Assembly (NCBI GenBank): GCA_017304945.1
Contig: JAFKLG010000065.1
Span: 1-64,000, forward strand
Length of the DNA stretch: 64,000 nt
Reading direction: 5' to 3'
DNA from: Rhodospirillales bacterium
GTDB lineage: Bacteria > Pseudomonadota > Alphaproteobacteria > Acetobacterales > Acetobacteraceae
The notes below the pieces were generated by a model. It ran no database searches. It had not been told where the DNA came from and saw nothing but the letters and a program-made list of their open reading frames with translations. Of this stretch, positions 64,000 through 64,000 are shown in pieces; positions within the stretch are counted from its first letter, which is position 1; the number at the start of each line of letters is the position of its first letter. Made by a program: the position numbers and the translations under genes.

Positions 64000-64000
64000 C

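Overview
The window is about 64 kb of very GC-rich chromosomal DNA, densely packed with genes. It looks like an alphaproteobacterium, most plausibly Rhodospirillales/Acetobacteraceae. The evidence is the argS-SPOR-nagZ-scpA-scpB gene order, a CcrM-type cell-cycle DNA methyltransferase next to rnhB, an SspB-like ClpXP adaptor, a class I (Fe-S) fumarase, a class II DAHP synthase, and several peptide/opine-type and sugar ABC transporters. I saw no rRNA, tRNA, CRISPR array, prophage or insertion sequence. This lineage assignment is inference from gene content, not from a marker-gene comparison.

Layout. 0.3-2.1 kb: a fused TRAP permease. 2.1-3.2 kb: an atypical ~1 kb stretch bounded by a 35-nt imperfect inverted repeat and holding one unknown gene. 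3.2-9.7 kb (minus): argS, a SPOR protein, nagZ, an M50 protease, scpA and scpB, linking translation, peptidoglycan recycling and chromosome condensation. 9.7-13.1 kb: small envelope proteins, tenA (thiamine salvage) and gabD. 13.1-13.5 kb: a 27-bp minisatellite beside extragenic palindromes. 13.5-19.1 kb (minus): a complete five-gene peptide-type ABC transporter. 19.4-23.3 kb (plus): a three-gene sugar-type ABC transporter plus an RraA-like protein. 23.4-29.4 kb (minus): glutathione reductase, an orphan solute-binding protein, DAHP synthase, a nicotinate phosphoribosyltransferase-like protein and a coupled 99-residue protein.

29.5-35.5 kb (plus): a YgfZ-like protein, a LysR regulator, rnhB, ccrM, a VOC protein, an anion transporter and a small protein. 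35.6-42.4 kb: a TIM-barrel protein, a kynurenine-formamidase-like hydrolase, a lipoprotein, a flavin monooxygenase coupled to an alpha/beta hydrolase, an SspB-like adaptor and fumarase. 43.1-48.1 kb (plus): a compact tRNA queuosine cluster (precursor transporter, queA, tgt, queF, queG) joined by 1-14-nt overlaps. 48.0-48.6 kb: two small genes, one a ribbon-helix-helix protein. 48.7-50.3 kb (minus): a ThDP-dependent enzyme.

50.4-53.7 kb (plus): a likely copper-handling group consisting of a DUF2946-like protein, a CopC-PCu(A)C fusion carrying all expected copper ligands, a ferritin-like di-iron protein and TonB. 53.7-57.7 kb (plus): an uncharacterised catabolic-looking operon (AtuA/DUF1446, DUF4387, a flavin monooxygenase and a CitE-like lyase), preceded by a ten-codon leader ORF. 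57.8 kb to the right edge (minus): a convergent operon of peptide-type ABC genes, two amidases and two AtzG-like small partner proteins, running out of the window. Convergent gene pairs are repeatedly separated by strong GC-rich hairpins that lack clear U-tracts.
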